Source: Staphylococcus sp. MI 10-1553 (GTDB taxonomy: Bacteria; Bacillota; Bacilli; Staphylococcales; Staphylococcaceae). Taken from it: 64,000 nucleotides of DNA. Both the position numbers and the translations under genes were made by a program. The stretch is from the NCBI RefSeq assembly GCF_010365305.1, contig NZ_CP048279.1:310001-374000 (forward strand). The letters are read 5' to 3'. The notes under the pieces are model-generated. The model was not told where the DNA came from. It saw nothing but the letters and a program-made list of their open reading frames with translations, and ran no database searches. Below are positions 26,001-36,256 of the stretch, piece by piece. Numbering within the stretch: position 1 is the stretch's first letter; each line of letters starts with the position of its first letter.

Positions 26001-29000
26001 CAACAAGCGAATCACAAGCTAAGAGTGCGTCAGTATCGACAAGTGCATCAGTATCTGAAAGCGAGTCAGTATCGACAAGCGCATCAGTATCTGGAAGCGA
26101 GTCAACATCAGTAAGTGGTTCAACATCTGAATCGTTGGCAAAAGCAAGTGAGTCTGCATCAACAAGCGAATCAGAAGCTAAGAGTGCGTCAGCATCGACA
26201 AGTGCATCAGTATCTGAAAGCGAGTCAACATCAGTAAGTGGTTCAACATCTGAATCGTTAGCAAAAGCGAGCGAATCAACGTCAACGAGCGCATCAGTAT
26301 CTGAAAGTACGTCAACGTCAGTGAGTGGCTCAACATCAGAGTCGTTGTCAAAAGCAAGTGAGTCGGCATCAGTAAGCGAGTCACAAGCTAAGAGTGCGTC
26401 AGTATCGACAAGCACGTCACAATCTGAAAGTACATCAGCATCAGATTCAGCACGTCAAGCGAGCGAATCAGCATCGACAAGCGCATCAGTATCTGAAAGT
26501 ACGTCAACATCAGTAAGTGGCTCAACATCAGAATCGTTGGCAAAAGCAAGTGAGTCGGCATCAACAAGCGAATCACAAGCTAAGAGTGCGTCAGCATCGA
26601 CAAGTGCATCAGTATCTGAAAGCGAGTCAACATCAGTAAGTGGCTCAACATCAGAATCGTTGGCAAAAGCAAGTGAGTCTGCATCAACAAGCGAATCACA
26701 AGCTAAGAGTGTGTCAGTATCGACAAGCACGTCGCAATCTGAAAGCACATCAGCATCAGATTCAGCACGTCAAGCAAGCGAATCAGCATCGACAAGCGCA
26801 TCAGTATCTGAAAGCGAGTCAACATCAGTAAGTGGCTCAACATCAGAGTCGTTGTCAAAAGCAAGCGAGTCTGCATCAACAAGTGAATCACAAGCTAAGA
26901 GTGTGTCAGTATCGACAAGCACGTCACAATCAGAAAGCACATCAGTATCAGATTCAGCACGTCAAGCGAGCGAATCAGCATCGACAAGCACGTCACAATC
27001 TGACAGCGCATCAGTATCTGAAAGTACGTCAACGTCAGTGAGTGGCTCAACATCAGAGTCGTTGGCAAAAGCAAGTGAGTCGGCATCAACGAGCGAGTCC
27101 CAAGCTAAGAGTGCGTCAGTATCGACAAGCGCATCAGTATCTGGAAGCGAGTCAACATCAGTAAGTGGATCAACATCAGAATCGTTGGCAAAAGCAAGTG
27201 AGTCTGCATCAACAAGCGAATCACAAGCTAAGAGCGAGTCAGCATCGACAAGTGCATCAGTATCTGGAAGCGAGTCAACGTCAGTGAGTGGCTCAACATC
27301 AGAGTCGTTGGCAAAAGCAAGTGAGTCGGCATCAACGAGCGAGTCCCAAGCTAAGAGTGCGTCAGTATCGACAAGCGCATCAGTATCTGGAAGCGAGTCA
27401 ACATCAGTAAGTGGCTCAACATCAGAGTCGTTAGCAAAAGCAAGCGAATCAGCATCGACAAGTGCATCAGTATCTGAAAGCGAGTCAACATCAGTAAGTG
27501 GCTCAACATCAGAATCATTAGCGAAAGCAAGTGAATCAGCATCAGTAAGCGAATCACAAGCTAAGAGCACTTCAACATCGACAAGCACATCACAATCTGA
27601 AAGTACATCAGCATCAGATTCAGCACGTCAAGCGAGCGAATCAACGTCAACGAGTGCATCAGTATCTGGAAGCGAGTCAACGTCAGTGAGTGGTTCAACA
27701 TCAGAGTCGTTAGCAAAAGCAAGCGAATCAGCATCGACAAGTGCATCAGTATCTGAAAGCGAGTCAACATCAGTAAGTGGCTCAACATCAGAGTCGTTGG
27801 CAAAAGCGAGTGAGTCTGCATCAACAAGCGAATCAGAAGCTAAGAGTGCGTCAGTATCGACAAGCACATCAGTATCTGAAAGTACGTCAACGTCAGTGAG
27901 TGGTTCAACATCAGAGTCGTTGGCAAAAGCAAGCGAGTCAGCATCAACAAGCGAATCACAAGCTAAGAGTGCGTCAGTATCGACAAGTGCATCAGTATCT
28001 GAAAGCGAGTCAACATCGACAAGCGCATCAGTATCTGGAAGCGAGTCAACATCAGTAAGTGGCTCAACATCAGAATCGTTGGCAAAAGCAAGTGAGTCAG
28101 CATCAACAAGCGAATCACAAGCTAAGAGCGCTTCAACATCGACAAGCACGTCGCAATCTGAAAGCACATCAGCATCAGATTCAGCACGTCAAGCAAGCGA
28201 ATCAGCATCGACAAGTGCATCAGTATCTGGAAGCGAGTCAACATCAGTAAGTGGCTCAACATCAGAATCGTTGGCAAAAGCAAGTGAGTCAGCGTCAACA
28301 AGCACGTCGCAATCTGAAAGTACATCAGCATCAGATTCAGCACGTCAAGCGAGCGAATCAGCATCGACAAGTGCATCAGTATCTGAAAGTACGTCAACAT
28401 CAGTAAGTGGCTCAACATCAGAGTCGTTAGCAAAAGCAAGCGAATCAGCATCGACAAGTGCATCAGTATCTGGAAGCGAGTCAACATCAGTAAGTGGATC
28501 AACATCAGAGTCATTAGCGAAAGCAAGTGAATCAGCGTCAACAAGCACGTCGCAATCTGAAAGCACATCAGCATCAGATTCAGCACGTCAAGCAAGCGAA
28601 TCAGCATCGACAAGTGCATCAGTATCTGAAAGCGAGTCAACATCAGTAAGTGGCTCAACATCTGAATCGTTGGCAAAAGCAAGTGAGTCTGCATCAACAA
28701 GCGAATCACAAGCTAAGAGCGCTTCAACATCAACAAGCACGTCACAATCTGAAAGTACATCAGCATCAGATTCAGCACGTCAAGCGAGCGAATCAGCATC
28801 AACAAGTGATTCTATGTCAACAAGTCAATCTAATTCGGCAAGTCAATTGGCATCAATGTCGGAAAGTGTGACAAGTGCTTCAACATCAGCAAGTACATCA
28901 ACATCAATGAGCACGTCAACAAGTCAGTCAGAATCAGCGAAAGTAACATCAACAGGTCAACCACCAACATCAGATTTACCAAGTGCGGTAATTAGTGGAT

Positions 29001-30952
29001 CGATGAGTATGTCCAATTCGTACAAAGTGCCTACAAATGTTTCTGAATTGTTGAGTGAATCCGTGAGTGCGTCTACGAGTTATTCTCAAGTTACGCAATC
29101 AACAAGTGCTGCAAGTGTAAGTGCGAAAGAGAGTCAATCTATTTCTACTTCACAAGTGATGAGTGAATCGATGCAAGTTCAAAGCAGTACATCTATGAGC
29201 ACAGCTGTTTCAAATGCGCAATCAGTAAAAGCGTCAGATTCGACATCGGTACAATCATCTGTACAAGCAAGTGAATCAGCAAAAGCATCAACAAGTACAT
29301 CAATGAGTACTGCAATCAGCAATTCTCAATCAATGAGCTTATCAGCTGATCAATCAAACACAGATGCTTCAACGATGAGTGCTTCTGAAAGTGCAAGTGT
29401 AAGTACATCTATCAGTACTTCTCAAAGTGATGCATCATCTCAACACGCTGTAGAAAGTGCATCAGCATCTGCTTCTACATCAGCGAGCGATATGATGAAT
29501 GATAAACATAGCGAATCATTATCGACAAGTACATCTACGCAACAGTCATTAAGTATGTCTAAAGTAGATTCAGCATCGGCAAGTGACTCTACTTCAACTT
29601 CTAAAGTCGAGAGCGTTAAGTCGAGCGTATCAACAAGCATTTCTAATAATAACTCAACAAATCAGTCATTATCAGTAAGTGCTTCGACAAGCTTATCGTT
29701 ATTGTTTAATGACATCAGAAGTCAATCAGCAAGCGCATCAATGAGTACATCATTGTCAACGAGTGCGATTTCGAGTATGACAACGCATCAATCACCAAGC
29801 ACAGTTGCATCAGAATCAGTGTCGGCAAGTACTTCATCAAGTGATTCAACAGTTGCATCAGCATCAGTAAGTACTTCATCAAGTCAATCAGGATTATTGA
29901 GCCAATCTACTCAAACATCAAATAATCAAGTGATTTCTGAAAGTACTTCAACGAAAGTGTCACAATCTCAATCAGAAGTTGCATCGACATCAGCAAGTGC
30001 ATCAATGTCTAAAGCGGCAGAACAATCTGTACAGCATTCATTAAGTGATTCGGCATCAACTTCTAAGTCAAACAGCTTATCAAGTTTTGATAAAGCATCA
30101 CAACAAGCAGTTGAAAGTGCTTCAACATCAACATCTGTGGGTGAAAAAGCATCAACAAGTGCGTCAATGAGTACATCGGCAAGTGCATCTGCTTCAGCGT
30201 CTATGTCAACAACTGCATCTGAAAACAAAGCATCAACTGCATCGAATGTAAACAGTCAATCAGTAAGTGCTTCAAACAGTGCTATGGCAAGTGAAAAAGC
30301 ATCATTGTCGAATCATGAATCGTTGTCGACAAGTGCATCTGCTTCATTAACTGAGGTAGAAAAAGCATCAGCAAGTGCGTCAACAAGCGTATCAACAAGC
30401 GCATCAGCATCAACATCAATGTCAGTTCACGCTGCTGAAAGTACATCATTATCAGCGACTAACTCAATGAGCGCATCAACAAGCATGTCAACAAGTACAT
30501 CAAACAGCTTATCGACATATGAAAGCTTATCTGTAAGTCTTTCTGTTAAGGATTCTCAATCAATGCGTACATCGACAAGTGCGTCAACAAGTGCGTCAAC
30601 GAGTGCGTCAACGAGTGCTTCGACAAGCACATCAACAAGTACGTCAATGAGTACATCAGCAAGTGCATCAATGCGTACATCAACAAGTGCGTCGACAAGT
30701 GCATCAGCATCTATGAATGAGAACACGAGTCATTCAATGACGTCTTCTGAATCAATGCAGTTACCAAGTCACAATACAGCGCAATCAACTGACAAACAGG
30801 CACAAGTGACAAAAGAAACTTTACCAGACACAGGTCAAGCTACGAGTCAAAGTGGATTGTTTGGCGCAGTTGCAGCAATGTTAGCTGGAATTGGATTGAT
30901 CAAAAAGTCTCGAAAAGACAAAAAGGATGATCATTCATCATCTGAACAATAA
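17078..30952 (+). CDS. sraP: Giant serine-rich repeat glycoprotein adhesin (SraP/GspB family), 4,624 aa
   Basis: A single intact 13.9-kb frame, start ATG with GGGAG upstream. In order: KxYKxGKxW signal (K20-W28, KLYKSGKEW) and hydrophobic core with cleavage near AFA-AS (~93); first Ser-rich region SRR1 (~100-265); a ~215-residue non-repetitive binding region (~271-485); an enormous SRR2 (~486-4575, about 88% of the protein) where nearly every second residue is Ser, alternating with Ala/Thr/Val/Glu; LPDTG sortase motif (4582-4586); hydrophobic helix and [10 protein letters not shown] tail. Such proteins are O-glycosylated in the cytoplasm by GtfA/GtfB, exported by SecA2/SecY2 and anchored by sortase A, acting in adhesion and biofilm. 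The whole machinery follows directly. S. aureus SraP is about half this size. The binding region does not look like the L-lectin module of SraP. Confidence 0.95.
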   Translation: MTRKFREFKKSLGQEKARVKLYKSGKEWVKAGIKEVQLLKALGLPFLSRDIVKNEKGEVTTRFGEKVKKHAMQTTAIAGGMFTVNMLHDQQAFAASDAPMTSELATKSQTIGDQTSIAIDNSVSSESGSSSVAESSSEVTSESENSQKDVESVSASTSLSTSESISVSTSVSQSTELDQKPSADKQLSHSDQHDHSTIEGSKSASQESTSHRDSKTSTSMNQKIQNSASSTSTSQVERQSVSESSSQSLSVAPTSELPVLNSVVSPVNPVATEMGDTAFRVALAQKHEKIRHHGKGKDPRNSTVIAGDIYVYYELQVESDGHNAIFKYTVSYDDPTTASTESYQHLRYNNTVLKNTTENFTSMLKLGPGYGKPTHVTQGLTGQGYQSEFVTKPNTHPERLPIQGNPKQGYHWTTGKMAPGDLRDGYGLTAVIEVPILNPDGNLRYEFTPYGTYDKAVGSGTGKNYFTDVIKDTDPFKKYHPREAKSISQSRVASTSLKKAQSTSLIESQSAAESQRVSQSIAKSQSTEASKSASIAKSVSESISTIASKSASVAKKESESRSTAKSNSERLASESASRSTAKSNSERIARESASRSTAKSNSERIARESASRSTAKSNSERIARESASRSTAKSNSERIARESASRSTAKSNSERIARESASRSTAKSNSERIARESASRSTAKSNSERIARESASRSTAKSNSERLASESASRSTAKSNSERIARESASRSTAKSNSERIARESASRSTAKSNSERIARESASRSTAKSNSERLASESASTSTAKSNSERLASESASTSTAKSNSERLASESASTSTAKSNSERLASESASTAASTSKSIADSESMSTVASTSESNSVSTEESELVSTSESLSNSESLESESASTSTSDSMSTSTSESTSTSTSLLASGSVSTSVSTSESASTAASTSASESASTAASESVSTSESQAKSESASTVASTSASESASTAASTAASESASTVASTSASESASTAASTSASESASTSASESASTAASTAASESASTVASTAASESASTAASTSASESASTVASASASESVSTAASTAASESVSTSESQAKSESASTAASTAASTAASESASTAASTAASESVSTNESQAKSESASTAASTAASESASTVASTSASESVSTVASTSASESASTAASTSASESVSTVASTSASESVSTSESQAKSESASTAASTSASESASTAASTSASESVSTAASTSASESVSTAASTSASDSASTAASTAASESASTAASTSASESASTVASTSASESVSTSESQAKSESASTVASTSASESASTAASTAASESASTAASTSASESASTAASTAASTAASESASTVASTSASESASTVASTSASESASTAASTSASESASTAASTSASESMSTSESQAKSESASTVASTSASESASTAASTAASESASTAASTSASESASTAASTSASESVSTAASTAASESASTAASTSASDSASTAASTAASESVSTVASTSASESVSTSESQAKSESASTAASTSASESASTAASESVSTSESQAKSESASTSTSVSGSESTSVSGSTSESLAKASESASTSESQAKSASASTSTSVSESESTSVSGSTSESLAKASESASTSESQAKSTSTSTSTSQSESTSVSESTSASDSARQASESVSTSASVSESQRSLSESASQSESTSNSESVSNSASAEKSASASTSESQAKSESMSTSISDSMSTSASTSELQAKSESLSTSTSQSESTSVSESTSASDSARQASESTSTSASVSGSESTSVSGSTSESLAKASESASVSESQAKSASTSTSTSQSESTSVSESTSTSVSGSTSESLAKASESASTSESQAKSASTSTSTSQSESTSASDSARQASESVSTSASVSESESTSVSGSTSESLAKASESASTSESQAKSASTSTSASVSESQRLVSESTSVNDSIINSASVSASTSKSTSTSTSASVSHESESNVKSASASVSTSSSTSLSTSDVAAQASTSASTSTSTVVSESTSMSTSTSTSASASASTAGSTTSGPNSASESASISDSMSTVASASVSTSMTDSTNQASASTSVSESVENSTSESMQASVSTSESALNSVDSASTSASVSDVASASTSASVSTSESTEMSSQTSVTPTESQSLSVSTSDSEKASQSVSASASDSTNQSTSVRQSTSVSASTSESENSVSASTSKADSVSASTSQSTVELASATSASTSASTSKSISLLASESVSNADSSTSTTESTSTGESETKNTSVSTSASQSESTSVSESESTSVSGSTSESLAKASESASVSESQAKSASTSTSTSQSESTSASDSSKNGSTMNSASISASTSKSTSTSMSASVSHESESNVKSASASVSTSSSTSLSTSDVAAQASTSASTSTSTVASESTSMSTSTSTSASASASTTGSTTSETGPNSASESASISDSMSTVASASVSTSMTDSTNQASTSTSISESVENSTSESMKASVSTSTSALNSVESASTSASVSDIASTSTSASVSASESTEMSSQTSVTPAESQSLSVSTSDSEKASQSVSASASDSTNQSTSVRQSASVMTSTSESENSVSTSTSKANSVSASTSQSTVELASATSASTSASTSKSISLLASESVSNADSSTSTTESTSTGESQAKSVSASTSASVSESTSTSVSGSTSESLAKASESASTSESQAKSASTSTSESQAKSASTSTSTSQSESTSASDSARQASESTSTSPSVSGSESTSVSGSTSESLAKASESASTSESQAKSVSASTSTSQSESTSASDSARQASESASTSASVSESMSTSVSGSTSESLAKASESASTSESQAKSASTSTSASVSESESTSVSGSTSESLAKASESASTSESQAKSASTSTSTSQSESTSASDSARQASESTSTSPSVSGSESTSVSGSTSESLAKASESASTSESQAKSVSASTSTSTSESTSASDSARQASESTSTSPSVSGSESTSVSGSTSESLAKASESASTSESQAKSASVSTSASVSESESVSTSASVSGSESTSVSGSTSESLAKASESASTSESEAKSASASTSASVSESESTSVSGSTSESLAKASESTSTSASVSESTSTSVSGSTSESLSKASESASVSESQAKSASVSTSTSQSESTSASDSARQASESASTSASVSESTSTSVSGSTSESLAKASESASTSESQAKSASASTSASVSESESTSVSGSTSESLAKASESASTSESQAKSVSVSTSTSQSESTSASDSARQASESASTSASVSESESTSVSGSTSESLSKASESASTSESQAKSVSVSTSTSQSESTSVSDSARQASESASTSTSQSDSASVSESTSTSVSGSTSESLAKASESASTSESQAKSASVSTSASVSGSESTSVSGSTSESLAKASESASTSESQAKSESASTSASVSGSESTSVSGSTSESLAKASESASTSESQAKSASVSTSASVSGSESTSVSGSTSESLAKASESASTSASVSESESTSVSGSTSESLAKASESASVSESQAKSTSTSTSTSQSESTSASDSARQASESTSTSASVSGSESTSVSGSTSESLAKASESASTSASVSESESTSVSGSTSESLAKASESASTSESEAKSASVSTSTSVSESTSTSVSGSTSESLAKASESASTSESQAKSASVSTSASVSESESTSTSASVSGSESTSVSGSTSESLAKASESASTSESQAKSASTSTSTSQSESTSASDSARQASESASTSASVSGSESTSVSGSTSESLAKASESASTSTSQSESTSASDSARQASESASTSASVSESTSTSVSGSTSESLAKASESASTSASVSGSESTSVSGSTSESLAKASESASTSTSQSESTSASDSARQASESASTSASVSESESTSVSGSTSESLAKASESASTSESQAKSASTSTSTSQSESTSASDSARQASESASTSDSMSTSQSNSASQLASMSESVTSASTSASTSTSMSTSTSQSESAKVTSTGQPPTSDLPSAVISGSMSMSNSYKVPTNVSELLSESVSASTSYSQVTQSTSAASVSAKESQSISTSQVMSESMQVQSSTSMSTAVSNAQSVKASDSTSVQSSVQASESAKASTSTSMSTAISNSQSMSLSADQSNTDASTMSASESASVSTSISTSQSDASSQHAVESASASASTSASDMMNDKHSESLSTSTSTQQSLSMSKVDSASASDSTSTSKVESVKSSVSTSISNNNSTNQSLSVSASTSLSLLFNDIRSQSASASMSTSLSTSAISSMTTHQSPSTVASESVSASTSSSDSTVASASVSTSSSQSGLLSQSTQTSNNQVISESTSTKVSQSQSEVASTSASASMSKAAEQSVQHSLSDSASTSKSNSLSSFDKASQQAVESASTSTSVGEKASTSASMSTSASASASASMSTTASENKASTASNVNSQSVSASNSAMASEKASLSNHESLSTSASASLTEVEKASASASTSVSTSASASTSMSVHAAESTSLSATNSMSASTSMSTSTSNSLSTYESLSVSLSVKDSQSMRTSTSASTSASTSASTSASTSTSTSTSMSTSASASMRTSTSASTSASASMNENTSHSMTSSESMQLPSHNTAQSTDKQAQVTKETLPDTGQATSQSGLFGAVAAMLAGIGLIKKSRKDKKDDHSSSEQ
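18770..19585 (+). repeat. 51-bp tandem repeat block in the adhesin, 16 copies
   Basis: Sixteen consecutive 17-residue units of the form [17 protein letters not shown] (variants [14 protein letters not shown]). Unlike the rest of the stalk, these units carry Arg, Lys and Glu at fixed positions, so they can form a charged and possibly helical segment close to the binding region. Units differ mostly by synonymous changes (for example AACTCC/AATTCA), showing repeated unit duplication. Confidence 0.9.
19586..21700 (+). repeat. Ala/Thr-Ser repeat block of SRR2
   Basis: Dominated by a 12-residue (36-bp) period such as [12 protein letters not shown], interrupted by the insert [15 protein letters not shown] at least eight times. 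Codon choice is restricted (TCA, TCG, AGC, AGT, GCA, ACA), which keeps the opposite strand open as well. Confidence 0.8.
22880..23806 (+). repeat. 0.94-kb SRR2 segment, copy 1
   Basis: A less regular Ser-rich segment starting at [15 protein letters not shown] and containing landmarks [52 protein letters not shown] and [15 protein letters not shown]. The same segment recurs 1,152-1,158 bp downstream. Confidence 0.9.
24032..24964 (+). repeat. 0.94-kb SRR2 segment, copy 2
   Basis: Near-identical to copy 1, in the same order and frame, with a 6-bp insertion (SETGPN for SGPN) and scattered substitutions. The offset changes from 1,152 to 1,158 bp because of that insertion. It indicates a single large in-frame duplication within the stalk. 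Confidence 0.9.
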
Positions 30953-30959
30953 GAAGTTC

Positions 30960-31020
30960 AAACATGGTAAAAGGGGCTAACATGATACAGGTCAAAGCTA
31001 GCCCCTTTGACCCCATGTTT
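30960..31020 (+). terminator. Large stem-loop between the adhesin and secY2
   Basis: Nested inverted repeat: outer AAACATGG (30960-30967)/CCATGTTT (31013-31020) and inner AAAGGGGCTA/TAGCCCCTTT. The T-run is short, so it may only partly terminate, letting some transcripts continue into the secretion genes and keeping adhesin mRNA in excess. Confidence 0.75.
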
Positions 31021-31039
31021 TATTTAAAAGAGGGTTAAT

Positions 31040-32263
31040 GTGAAAAATAATATATTTCAACGTATTTTCCAACAATACGAATACAAAATTTTACACAAAA
31101 GAATATTATTCACAATTTTTGTTTTATTGATATACATATTAGGTAGCCACGTTCCCATCATCCCTGCGCAAGCAATGCGACACCATGATAATGGGTTTTA
31201 TAGGCTTGCTGTGTCTAATATGGGAGGAGATGTGTCTATACTCAATGTTTTTTCTCTTGGATTAGGTCCTTGGTTAACAGCCATGCTGATTATTAGTTTA
31301 TGGTCTTATAAAAATATTGAAAAATCTATGAGACAAACGCGGGCGGAAAAGCATTTTAAAGAAAAGTTTCTGACTTTGGCATTGAGTGTGATTCAAGGTG
31401 TCTTCGTCTTAAATCAATTCGTTTACCATAGTCAATTAAAGCAGTTCAATATGCTACTTTTATTACTTATTTTAATAGCGGGTGCAATGATGATGGTCTG
31501 GTTAGCTGATCAAAATGTGAGGAACGGCATTGCAGGGCCGATGCCAATCGTAATGTTGAGTATTGTGAGATCTATTTTTAATCAGCAAGGTCCCAAATTG
31601 AAGATAGAAACGTATGAATTAATCATCGTGGTGGTGTTAATTATTTTGGCACTGTTTACTTTATTATTGATTGAGTTGGTTGAATACCGTACAGATTATC
31701 TAGACATCATGGATATTTCAAATAACAGTACAGTCAATTATTTAGCCTGGAAAATTAATCCAGGTGGAAGTTTGTCCATTATGATTAGTTTGTCTGTTTT
31801 TTTCCTATTAAATAGTATAGTGAATTTGATTTTAAAGTTTACTTTAGGACATCCACATCATATTAGAATATTTTCCTTCGATCATTATATAGGAATCAGT
31901 GCCTACTTATTATTACAGATGATTTTAGGTTACTTTTTGTCACGCTTATTAATCAACACAAAGCAGAATACGAAAAAATTTTTAAAGAATGGAAACTATT
32001 TTGTGGATGTGAGACCGGGTAAAGAGACCGCTGCTTATCTCGATAAAATGGCTAGAAGGGTATGCTGGTTCGGAACGTTAATTGTTGGAGTAATTATTGG
32101 TATTCCATTGTATAGTTCATTATTTATCCCACATTTATCACAACAAATCTATTTAGCAGTTCAATTGATAATTTTAGTTTATATCGCTATTAATATCGCT
32201 GATACATTTAAAACATATCTCTATTTCGATAAGTATCAGCGCTTTTTAAAAAAATATTGGTGA
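31040..32263 (+). CDS. secY2: Accessory Sec translocon subunit SecY2
   Basis: A 407-aa polytopic protein (about ten helices) of the SecY family, shorter and more diverged than housekeeping SecY. The N-terminal helix ILFTIFVLLIYILGSHVPIIP and the plug-region SNMGGDVSILNVFSLGLGPWLTAMLI segment are recognisable. It forms the membrane channel for the glycosylated adhesin. Start is GTG with AGAGGG 7 nt upstream; it follows the adhesin stem-loop and lies 10 bp before asp1. Confidence 0.92.
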   Translation: MKNNIFQRIFQQYEYKILHKRILFTIFVLLIYILGSHVPIIPAQAMRHHDNGFYRLAVSNMGGDVSILNVFSLGLGPWLTAMLIISLWSYKNIEKSMRQTRAEKHFKEKFLTLALSVIQGVFVLNQFVYHSQLKQFNMLLLLLILIAGAMMMVWLADQNVRNGIAGPMPIVMLSIVRSIFNQQGPKLKIETYELIIVVVLIILALFTLLLIELVEYRTDYLDIMDISNNSTVNYLAWKINPGGSLSIMISLSVFFLLNSIVNLILKFTLGHPHHIRIFSFDHYIGISAYLLLQMILGYFLSRLLINTKQNTKKFLKNGNYFVDVRPGKETAAYLDKMARRVCWFGTLIVGVIIGIPLYSSLFIPHLSQQIYLAVQLIILVYIAINIADTFKTYLYFDKYQRFLKKYW

Positions 32264-32273
32264 GGCGTTTATT

Positions 32274-33824
32274 ATGAAGTTTTTTATACCAGCTTGGTAT
32301 AGCGAAGGGCATTGGTGGCAAAGTAATGCAAAACCAGCTTTTTTTAAAAAATCGAAAACAGAATTTGATGATTTGATTAGTTTGATGGGGATGCACGTTA
32401 AAAATAAACGTCCTTTTGAAATGTTGATATTGAATTACAGTCCAGATTTACGTACATTTTTACACCGATACGATTTGTTTGATGCAGGTTATTGGTCGGT
32501 GTTTGATGCGATTCAAGGTTTCACACATCAAACACCACAATCTGTAGATTATCGTACATTAGACTGGCCTGAAGATACCGAATTTATTTATGCAACATCC
32601 TATATACGCGCTTTTACAGCGGAGCATCAATATTCAAATATACATTTTAGTCAGGACGGTTATCTTGTTTGGATTGAATCTTTTGAGAATCATATACAAC
32701 GCTATCGTTATATTTTTGATGATAGGGGTTATCTTTCAAGTGTGATGACCTACAATCAACAAGGCGAAGCAGAACGACATTTTTATATGACGCTTGATGG
32801 AGATTGGGTGATGCAAGAGGATTTGATTTCAGGAGAAGTTAAAATTCATCGCAACTATTATCATCTTTTCAACAATCAGGTGTATTTGAGCATGGATGAA
32901 GTGATAGATGAATGGCTTTCACGTTATTTTAAACAGCGCGCTGATGATTTTGAGACGGTAATCGCTGCGTCTGATATTCGTCATAATGCGATGATTGCGA
33001 ATCATGTTGCATCTGAACAGTTATGCTTCTCAATTTTTCAGCAAAGAAAAACATCTCTTGAGGAAAATGGTATGTCAGCAATAGAAAAAGCTAAGTACTG
33101 GCTTGTCGATACGATAGAAAATACTGAAAAGCTGTCACGATATCAAAAACAATCTCACAGCGAAAATCAGCTTTTACGTATTACACCCTTTGACGTCCAA
33201 GTGAATGCGAATATGAGTAGTCAGTTATATGAGATGAATATAGGCGTGTGGGTTGACGGTATGTGTCAAGACACATTCAGAAATGTGATGAGCCAACTTG
33301 AGCAAGAGATGCAGCAACATTCACAAGTACGCGTGGTGTTATTAAGCAAGCAGACGGATATTTTACCACAATGGGTTTCTGAAACGATGAAAAGCATGAA
33401 TGAAGTATTAAATCAAAAGCAACAAGCACCTGAAATGATTCGAGACATTATGTATAAAGAAGAAACAACATATGTTGACTTAAAGTCGGTGCCATTTGAA
33501 AATCAATTAGTCGAGGTCGTGCGAACTTTAAGGCTTATTATCGATTTAAATCATGAACCAGATCTTTTTCTTCAAATTTGTTCGATTGGTGCGGGATTAC
33601 CTCAAATTAACCGGAATCCAACTGACTACGTGCAACATAACATGAATGGTTATTTAATTAATGATATTAATGATTTGTCTATTGCGACAGATTACTTTTT
33701 AAATCATTTGAAAAACTGGAATCAAGCATTTTCTTATTCAATGAAACTTGCAAAACATTATTCATCCAGTCAAATCTTAACACAATTAGATGAAAGGAGG
33801 TTGCGGGATAAAAATGGCGCGTAA
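32274..33824 (+). CDS. asp1: Accessory Sec system protein Asp1
   Basis: A 516-aa cytosolic protein, normal for Asp1, beginning MKFFIPAWYSEGHWWQ. Asp1 has a GT-B-like fold without known catalytic activity and forms a complex with Asp2 and Asp3 that binds the SRRP and SecA2. Assigned by length, opening motif and position between secY2 and asp2. Its end overlaps asp2 by 11 nt, implying coupled translation. Confidence 0.9.
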   Translation: MKFFIPAWYSEGHWWQSNAKPAFFKKSKTEFDDLISLMGMHVKNKRPFEMLILNYSPDLRTFLHRYDLFDAGYWSVFDAIQGFTHQTPQSVDYRTLDWPEDTEFIYATSYIRAFTAEHQYSNIHFSQDGYLVWIESFENHIQRYRYIFDDRGYLSSVMTYNQQGEAERHFYMTLDGDWVMQEDLISGEVKIHRNYYHLFNNQVYLSMDEVIDEWLSRYFKQRADDFETVIAASDIRHNAMIANHVASEQLCFSIFQQRKTSLEENGMSAIEKAKYWLVDTIENTEKLSRYQKQSHSENQLLRITPFDVQVNANMSSQLYEMNIGVWVDGMCQDTFRNVMSQLEQEMQQHSQVRVVLLSKQTDILPQWVSETMKSMNEVLNQKQQAPEMIRDIMYKEETTYVDLKSVPFENQLVEVVRTLRLIIDLNHEPDLFLQICSIGAGLPQINRNPTDYVQHNMNGYLINDINDLSIATDYFLNHLKNWNQAFSYSMKLAKHYSSSQILTQLDERRLRDKNGA

Positions 33825-35364
33825 ATATAAAGTGTTACAAATTGGAGGCACAGACTATTCTCATCATTTTGCTTCAAGAAATGAGGTGGACTTTCAATAT
33901 TTGAATTTTCCATTGACTGAGGCAGATGAATTGTATATGCGAGAAAGTAATAAACCAAAAGAATTTGAACTTATTTTTGTACAAACGGCTTATTCTCTTC
34001 CTTTGATGACATTATTACAACATATAAGCACACCCTATAGTACTTACATTGATCAACAATTTTGGGATACTCAGTTTCAAAATGATCCGCTCGTTCGACA
34101 ACGGATGATTCGACCTTTTCAATACCGTAATCCCGATGATAGATTGTATAAGTTACTCGCGTTATCATTTCCTGGGCAATATGGTGATAAAATCCCGCCA
34201 TCTTGTTGTGTTGTAAATCCAAGGTTTAACGGCGATGCCTATTATGATGGGAACAATGCATTAGTACTCACAGGGGACTTTGGTGTGGACTTTAAACCCA
34301 TTTTAACATGGCAAAAATATTTATTTTACGATCATGATAAAGTGATTCAAATATGGCCAGAATTCTCTGTGACTGGAAATGTTGAGGTTTCATTTACATT
34401 TCGTTTATTAGAATTTGGTACGAGAGACACGTTTAATAGAACGTTTGTATTAACACATAAGCAACTCACTAAGCCATTAGAAATACCTGTTGACGATAAA
34501 TCTGCATATATCTTGATTAGTGCTAAGGCAAAAGGAACGGGCACACTACGTATCGGTGCGATTCACAAAAGATGGTCTCGCCTTGAAATGGGACAATGTA
34601 TTTTAGGAGGAGAACGCTACGTAGATGAAACGCGTGAAGAGTTCATACATTACTTTGATCCCGGAGATTTAAAACCACCCCTCAATGTCTATTTTAGTGG
34701 TTATCGTACTGCTGAAGGATTTGAAGGGTTTTACATGATGCGTAAATTAAAAACGCCCTTTCTTTTAATTGGAGATCCGAGAATAGAAGGAGGCGCCTTT
34801 TATTTAGGGTCAAAATCTTTTGAAAATCATATTGTTCAAGTCATAAAAGACAAGTTAGATTTTCTTGGATTCAAAGATGACGATCTTATTTTGTCTGGAC
34901 TGTCAATGGGTTCATTCGGTGCATTGTATTATGGTGCACAGTTGAAACCGGCGGCTATTGTGGTAGGTAAACCGTTGATCAACATTGGAAGTATTGCAAA
35001 AAATATGCGTTTAAGACGTCCTGAGGAATTTGGCACAGCACTGGATTTACTCATGAAAAATGAAAAAGCAATGGATGACGCTGCAATAGAGCGACTCAAT
35101 CAAAAATTTTGGCATACTTTAGAACAATCCGATTTGAAAAACACGACAGTAGCAGTTTCATATATGGAAGATGATGACTATGATTTGCATGCATTTAGTA
35201 TGTTGCTTCCTGTGTTGTCTCGTCAACATGTTCGTGTGATGAGTCGAAGTATCCCTGGGCGACATAATGATGATACACCCACAATTACGAATTGGTTTGT
35301 TAATTTTTACAATATGATTCTCGAGAGTCGATTTGGGAGAGTGACACATGAAAGAGGGAAATAA
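33814..35364 (+). CDS. asp2: Accessory Sec system protein Asp2 (putative glycan O-acetyltransferase)
   Basis: A 516-aa protein starting MARKYKVLQIGG; the ATG at 33814 is chosen because AAAGGAGG lies upstream inside the end of asp1 (the frame opens 8 codons earlier, across that signal). The C-terminal alpha/beta-hydrolase half contains the nucleophile motif GLSMG (DLILSGLSMGSFGALYYG), followed by a late Asp and the His in RSIPGRHNDD. In GspB systems Asp2 acetylates GlcNAc on the adhesin and is also needed for its export. All three elements of a Ser-Asp-His triad appear present. Confidence 0.9.
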   Translation: MARKYKVLQIGGTDYSHHFASRNEVDFQYLNFPLTEADELYMRESNKPKEFELIFVQTAYSLPLMTLLQHISTPYSTYIDQQFWDTQFQNDPLVRQRMIRPFQYRNPDDRLYKLLALSFPGQYGDKIPPSCCVVNPRFNGDAYYDGNNALVLTGDFGVDFKPILTWQKYLFYDHDKVIQIWPEFSVTGNVEVSFTFRLLEFGTRDTFNRTFVLTHKQLTKPLEIPVDDKSAYILISAKAKGTGTLRIGAIHKRWSRLEMGQCILGGERYVDETREEFIHYFDPGDLKPPLNVYFSGYRTAEGFEGFYMMRKLKTPFLLIGDPRIEGGAFYLGSKSFENHIVQVIKDKLDFLGFKDDDLILSGLSMGSFGALYYGAQLKPAAIVVGKPLINIGSIAKNMRLRRPEEFGTALDLLMKNEKAMDDAAIERLNQKFWHTLEQSDLKNTTVAVSYMEDDDYDLHAFSMLLPVLSRQHVRVMSRSIPGRHNDDTPTITNWFVNFYNMILESRFGRVTHERGK

Positions 35365-36256
35365 CTTTAACATTCGATGGACACAAATTACAGACTCAAC
35401 CTTTATGTATGGGACGCAGTTTCGATTTAATCATTCAGATACCGTGTTTCACAATGCACTCATGCCCTCTGGTATTGTCATACATGAATGGAAAATGATG
35501 ACAAACTTTGAAAAAGATAAAACAATCCCAACGTTACCCATTTTAAAGAAAGGGCAACTGTATCACTTTTATTTTGATTATGATGTCGTCCCTGAAAATG
35601 GTATTTATTTTAAAATTATTTTTAAACGTCGGGACAATACGATTTGTGATTTTCAAATTGTTAAGGGGCATGAAGCTGACGTAATCTTACCGGAGAGTGC
35701 TTTTAATTATGAGGTCCAAATGATTAACGCTGCCTCAGAGTCTGTGACATTTCGTCAAATTTCCATTAGTGAGGGGCAAGCTCGATCGGCACAAACCCAT
35801 CTTGTCGTAAGTGACATCTATCATCAAAATCATCGTATCTCTTTGCTCAATGTGCTATTTGTCGAAAACCGTGAGATAAGCCAACATGCCATTCGCCATA
35901 TTAAAAACTGTGTGATGGTACACCATTGGGATACATCAACGGATACAGAGACTGCTTTAAAGTTGGTCAAATTATTAAAACCTTTAGCTGAAAATCGTCA
36001 ACTGCATTTTATAGGCTATGATGCACGTTCTAATGCGATAGCGTGTTTGATGGCAAAGCAGATGAAGGGCAAAGCATTTGTGACATCTCATAATGTGCGT
36101 ATTGAGGATATACCTCATCAGTCGGAGGAGGTTGTAATATACGGTACGCGTGAAGATGAACTTACAGAAGCATTAGCGCTCGTCCAAACGTTACGAAATC
36201 CGAGTCATCGATTATACGATTTGGATTTTGCATGGACGAACGGAGGTGAACAATGA
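35348..36256 (+). CDS. asp3: Accessory Sec system protein Asp3
   Basis: A 302-aa protein in the Asp3 position, overlapping asp2 by 17 nt and secA2 by 4 nt (ATGA). The N-terminal half (to about residue 150) is a beta-rich domain, opening with [21 protein letters not shown]. Asp3 resembles a carbohydrate-binding jelly roll and ties Asp1/Asp2 to SRR domains. The longer C-terminal half (after ~155) resembles Asp2-type hydrolase folds without an obvious nucleophile motif. Confidence 0.88.
   Translation: MKEGNNFNIRWTQITDSTFMYGTQFRFNHSDTVFHNALMPSGIVIHEWKMMTNFEKDKTIPTLPILKKGQLYHFYFDYDVVPENGIYFKIIFKRRDNTICDFQIVKGHEADVILPESAFNYEVQMINAASESVTFRQISISEGQARSAQTHLVVSDIYHQNHRISLLNVLFVENREISQHAIRHIKNCVMVHHWDTSTDTETALKLVKLLKPLAENRQLHFIGYDARSNAIACLMAKQMKGKAFVTSHNVRIEDIPHQSEEVVIYGTREDELTEALALVQTLRNPSHRLYDLDFAWTNGGEQ

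Larger units (their letters stand above)
21700..28800 (+). repeat. 192-bp higher-order repeat block of SRR2
   Basis: A 64-residue unit combining [40 protein letters not shown] and [20 protein letters not shown] recurs at exact or near 192-bp spacing (for example 26640 and 26832), with modules dropped or duplicated. Two ~0.94-kb unique segments are embedded in it (see separate entries). Confidence 0.85.
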
